A stretch of DNA of 64,000 nt from Patiria pectinifera (Eukaryota > Echinodermata > Asteroidea > Valvatida > Asterinidae), in the NCBI GenBank assembly GCA_029964075.1, contig CM057147.1:10189513-10253512 (forward strand), read 5' to 3'. Below the pieces are notes generated by a model. That model did no database searches, was not told where the DNA came from, and saw nothing but the letters and a program-made list of their open reading frames with translations. This document shows, in pieces, positions 56,701-59,700 of the stretch (position 1 is the first letter of the stretch; each line of letters opens with the position of its first letter). A program made the position numbers and the translations under genes.

Positions 56701-59700
56701 TCAATGCTTTTTTTGCTCAACCTTTTTTCCCTCTTCTTTTTCCCTTCCAGAGGTGGATTACTCTTTCTACCTTCAGACCAGAGAAAGATCCCATCTAATT
56801 GTTTCATGGCCAGTGAGGCTGTGCATTGGATAATGTCCACTCTTCAAGGTGATGTGACACAAGAAGAAGCCGTTGAAATACTTCAGGTAAAGTTGACAAA
56901 ACTGTTAATGTTCTTATAGATTCTATGTAGGAGCACCTATGGCGCTGTGTTGCATACAAGTCAAATACAAGTCTTCCTATAATTCCAGGAATCTCTGTGC
57001 ATCGGTCTGTGTTTCGATTATCTCCTGAACCAGGCGCTGTATGAAGTTGAAAATCGGGGGGTGTATTGCTCAGGACCCAAGAATGTACAGTGTCAAGTTT
57101 GAAGTTGTTTGGATGAGCAGTTCTCAAAAAGCTGCAAAAAAGCAGCAATACCAGAGGCCTACACCATACAAACGTGTTTATACAGACCGCGCCACGCACT
57201 GCTGCACATTTTGAATTTTGAGGGCACTGGACTCTTTACTGCGCCACGGGTCCCACACATGCAAAATGGTGGTTGGCTGTATGGGCTCGACCATTTATTG
57301 AAAAGGGAAGATCAAGTAACGGTCAGGTGGACCTTAACCATTTCTTGAAGAGGGAAGATCGCGCAACGGTGAGATGCCGCGCTGTAATACGGGCACTGCA
57401 CTCTATATCGCGCCACGGACACAGGTAAACACATGTGCCAATGGTGGTTGGCTGTATGGACTCGACCATTTCTTAAAGGGGAAAGATCACTCATTGGTGA
57501 GGTGGGCCTCGACCATTTTTTTGAAGGGGACGATCGCACAACGGGGAGGTGTAGATGTGGTGCGATGCTATACGGGCACTGCACTCTATACCGCCACGTT
57601 TGCGGGTCTACCGGAGGCCAAGCAATTTGCCCGTTCCAAACAGGGAAGTTTTGAACAGGCACTGCACTAGTCCCCTTTAACTTGTGACAGGACCTGTGAA
57701 CTAATGTGGAATTTGCTTGTTGCCAGAGTTGAATTGACTTGTGATGGACTCTAATACTACATCCTTATTGACTACATGTATGTGTCTTTGCACACCCAAG
57801 TTATCAAACCTGTCATTTTATTTGAAGAGATTGGTTTTTTTCGTTGTCAAATGATGAAGCACTGTTCTCTTTGCTAGAATATGACTGAAGAAGGATTGAT
57901 ATGCCATGCTTCAGGCAACCCCAACCACCCCTTCTGGCATGGTTTCTACTTGTACTACATAGTCAAGGAGGAAACCCACAACAAAGGTTTGTTGAGTTTT
58001 AACATTATCAAGCTTATCTTGGATGGCACAATTAGATACAGTGGAACGTCGCTATTACGAACACCGCTATACCGAAACTTTGGCTATACCGAACATCAGC
58101 CTTGGCTCCCGATTTTTGTGTACAAAACGTACAGAACATTGTTGTTGGAAGATGTCAACAGGAGAGCGACAAATGGCTACTCCCCAAGGAAAAGAAGGGA
58201 AAAGCCACCCATGTCAGCTCAAAAACTGTAATCACATGATTCGATAGTCGCATGTGTTTGGAGTCGTCTTTCAGTAACTACCAGGGCGTGCCTGGTGAAG
58301 TTCTGCTTACGGAATTGAAAAGATGAATGGACAAGTTTGGCAAATCAGCATGTGGTTTGTAAATGCAACTACACTATAACAATGGTCAAAAGAGGGCGCC
58401 ACTAATATGTGAAAATCACTATAAAGAGCGATCGCTATATTACGAATAATTTGTGGATCCCACAATTTCATTATAGTGACGTTCCACTGTATTGGGTTTT
58501 ACCCTTCTCCCTAGTAAGCCTGTGCATTTTTTTCTCACAAGCCCCCTGGACAGTAATGAGCATACAGTGTTTATAAAATAGGTCGGCGAAGGTATAAACC
58601 CAGTGTAAAGTTTACATCTCCTTGACGCAAATTCCATCTCATAAAAGTATTGCACAATTCTTTGGTGCATGTCATTGCCAGGTTTTTGTATTGAACATGA
58701 ATAATACTTCTCCACATCATATTTCATATTACAAAACACATCTCTAGTTTCTCTTGTATTTGTCACCCTCATTGTACATCGTTTATGTATACTGTAATTC
58801 ACAAAAGACTAGACTTTTTTTTACCACTTGGTTACAACTAGTCTTACTCCAAAATCAGTATGGGTGTGTGTGTCCTTAGAACTGTGGAGAAAAGCGTGAA
58901 TTTCCGGTGTGGGTCGGATAACATTTTACATCTGATATCACACATGACCAAACTTTGATGACCCCTCCATATATTTTGACACAAGTTGTGAAAGTAGAAA
59001 CTATACTCTGAGATCGGGAGTGAAAAGTATTAACCTGATGAATCAGTGAAAGTAATATGTCACATGTAGTTAACAAGGGGAAAAGCTTAAAAAGCAGACA
59101 AGCCCAATTTTATGTCACACAGTGACCAAAGAATGGCCCAGCTGCAGCTCAGCACAGAAATTTGCTGAGCATGGAAAAGTTACATGCCAAACAAATTACC
59201 TGCAGCTAAGAGCAAGTTTGAGCGAGGATTGTGGGCTCTGCTCAATGGTAAGGAAAGGGAGAGTTTAGGTATACCACTGGGAGAGACATTCGAACGCATA
59301 GCCAACAGCGCCTGACGCCCATGTGAAGACGCTCATTCAGAATAGTTAGTTGTGTGTGTTTCATGCTATACGTGCGTTGACCAGTATCCAACGAAAAGCA
59401 GTGAGTTCCGCACAGGGGGCTCACTAAAGTTGTCAAAAAATGCCCTCTCTTGTGTAACCACTAACGGAGCCTGTGGTTAGCAACAATTCAATTAACTTCA
59501 CAAAATGCAGGACAGTTGGACTTCTGCAGTCAACTTCTCTAGTCAACTATTTGGATGTGGTTTCACGGTTGGTTACTGATACCTATGCGCATCATGATGC
59601 AGAGTGCCAGGATTGAGAAGTGTTGTGAAGACATTCTGACCAGCAAGATGTTGTTCTTAGTGCACAATCGTATAAAAGTTATGTCGTGAATCAAGTAGTA

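Noticed and set aside
56804-57670. Minus and plus open frames of ~100-130 residues.
   Set aside because: Shadow of exon 25 and of the ~172-bp tandem repeat; no recognisable domain.
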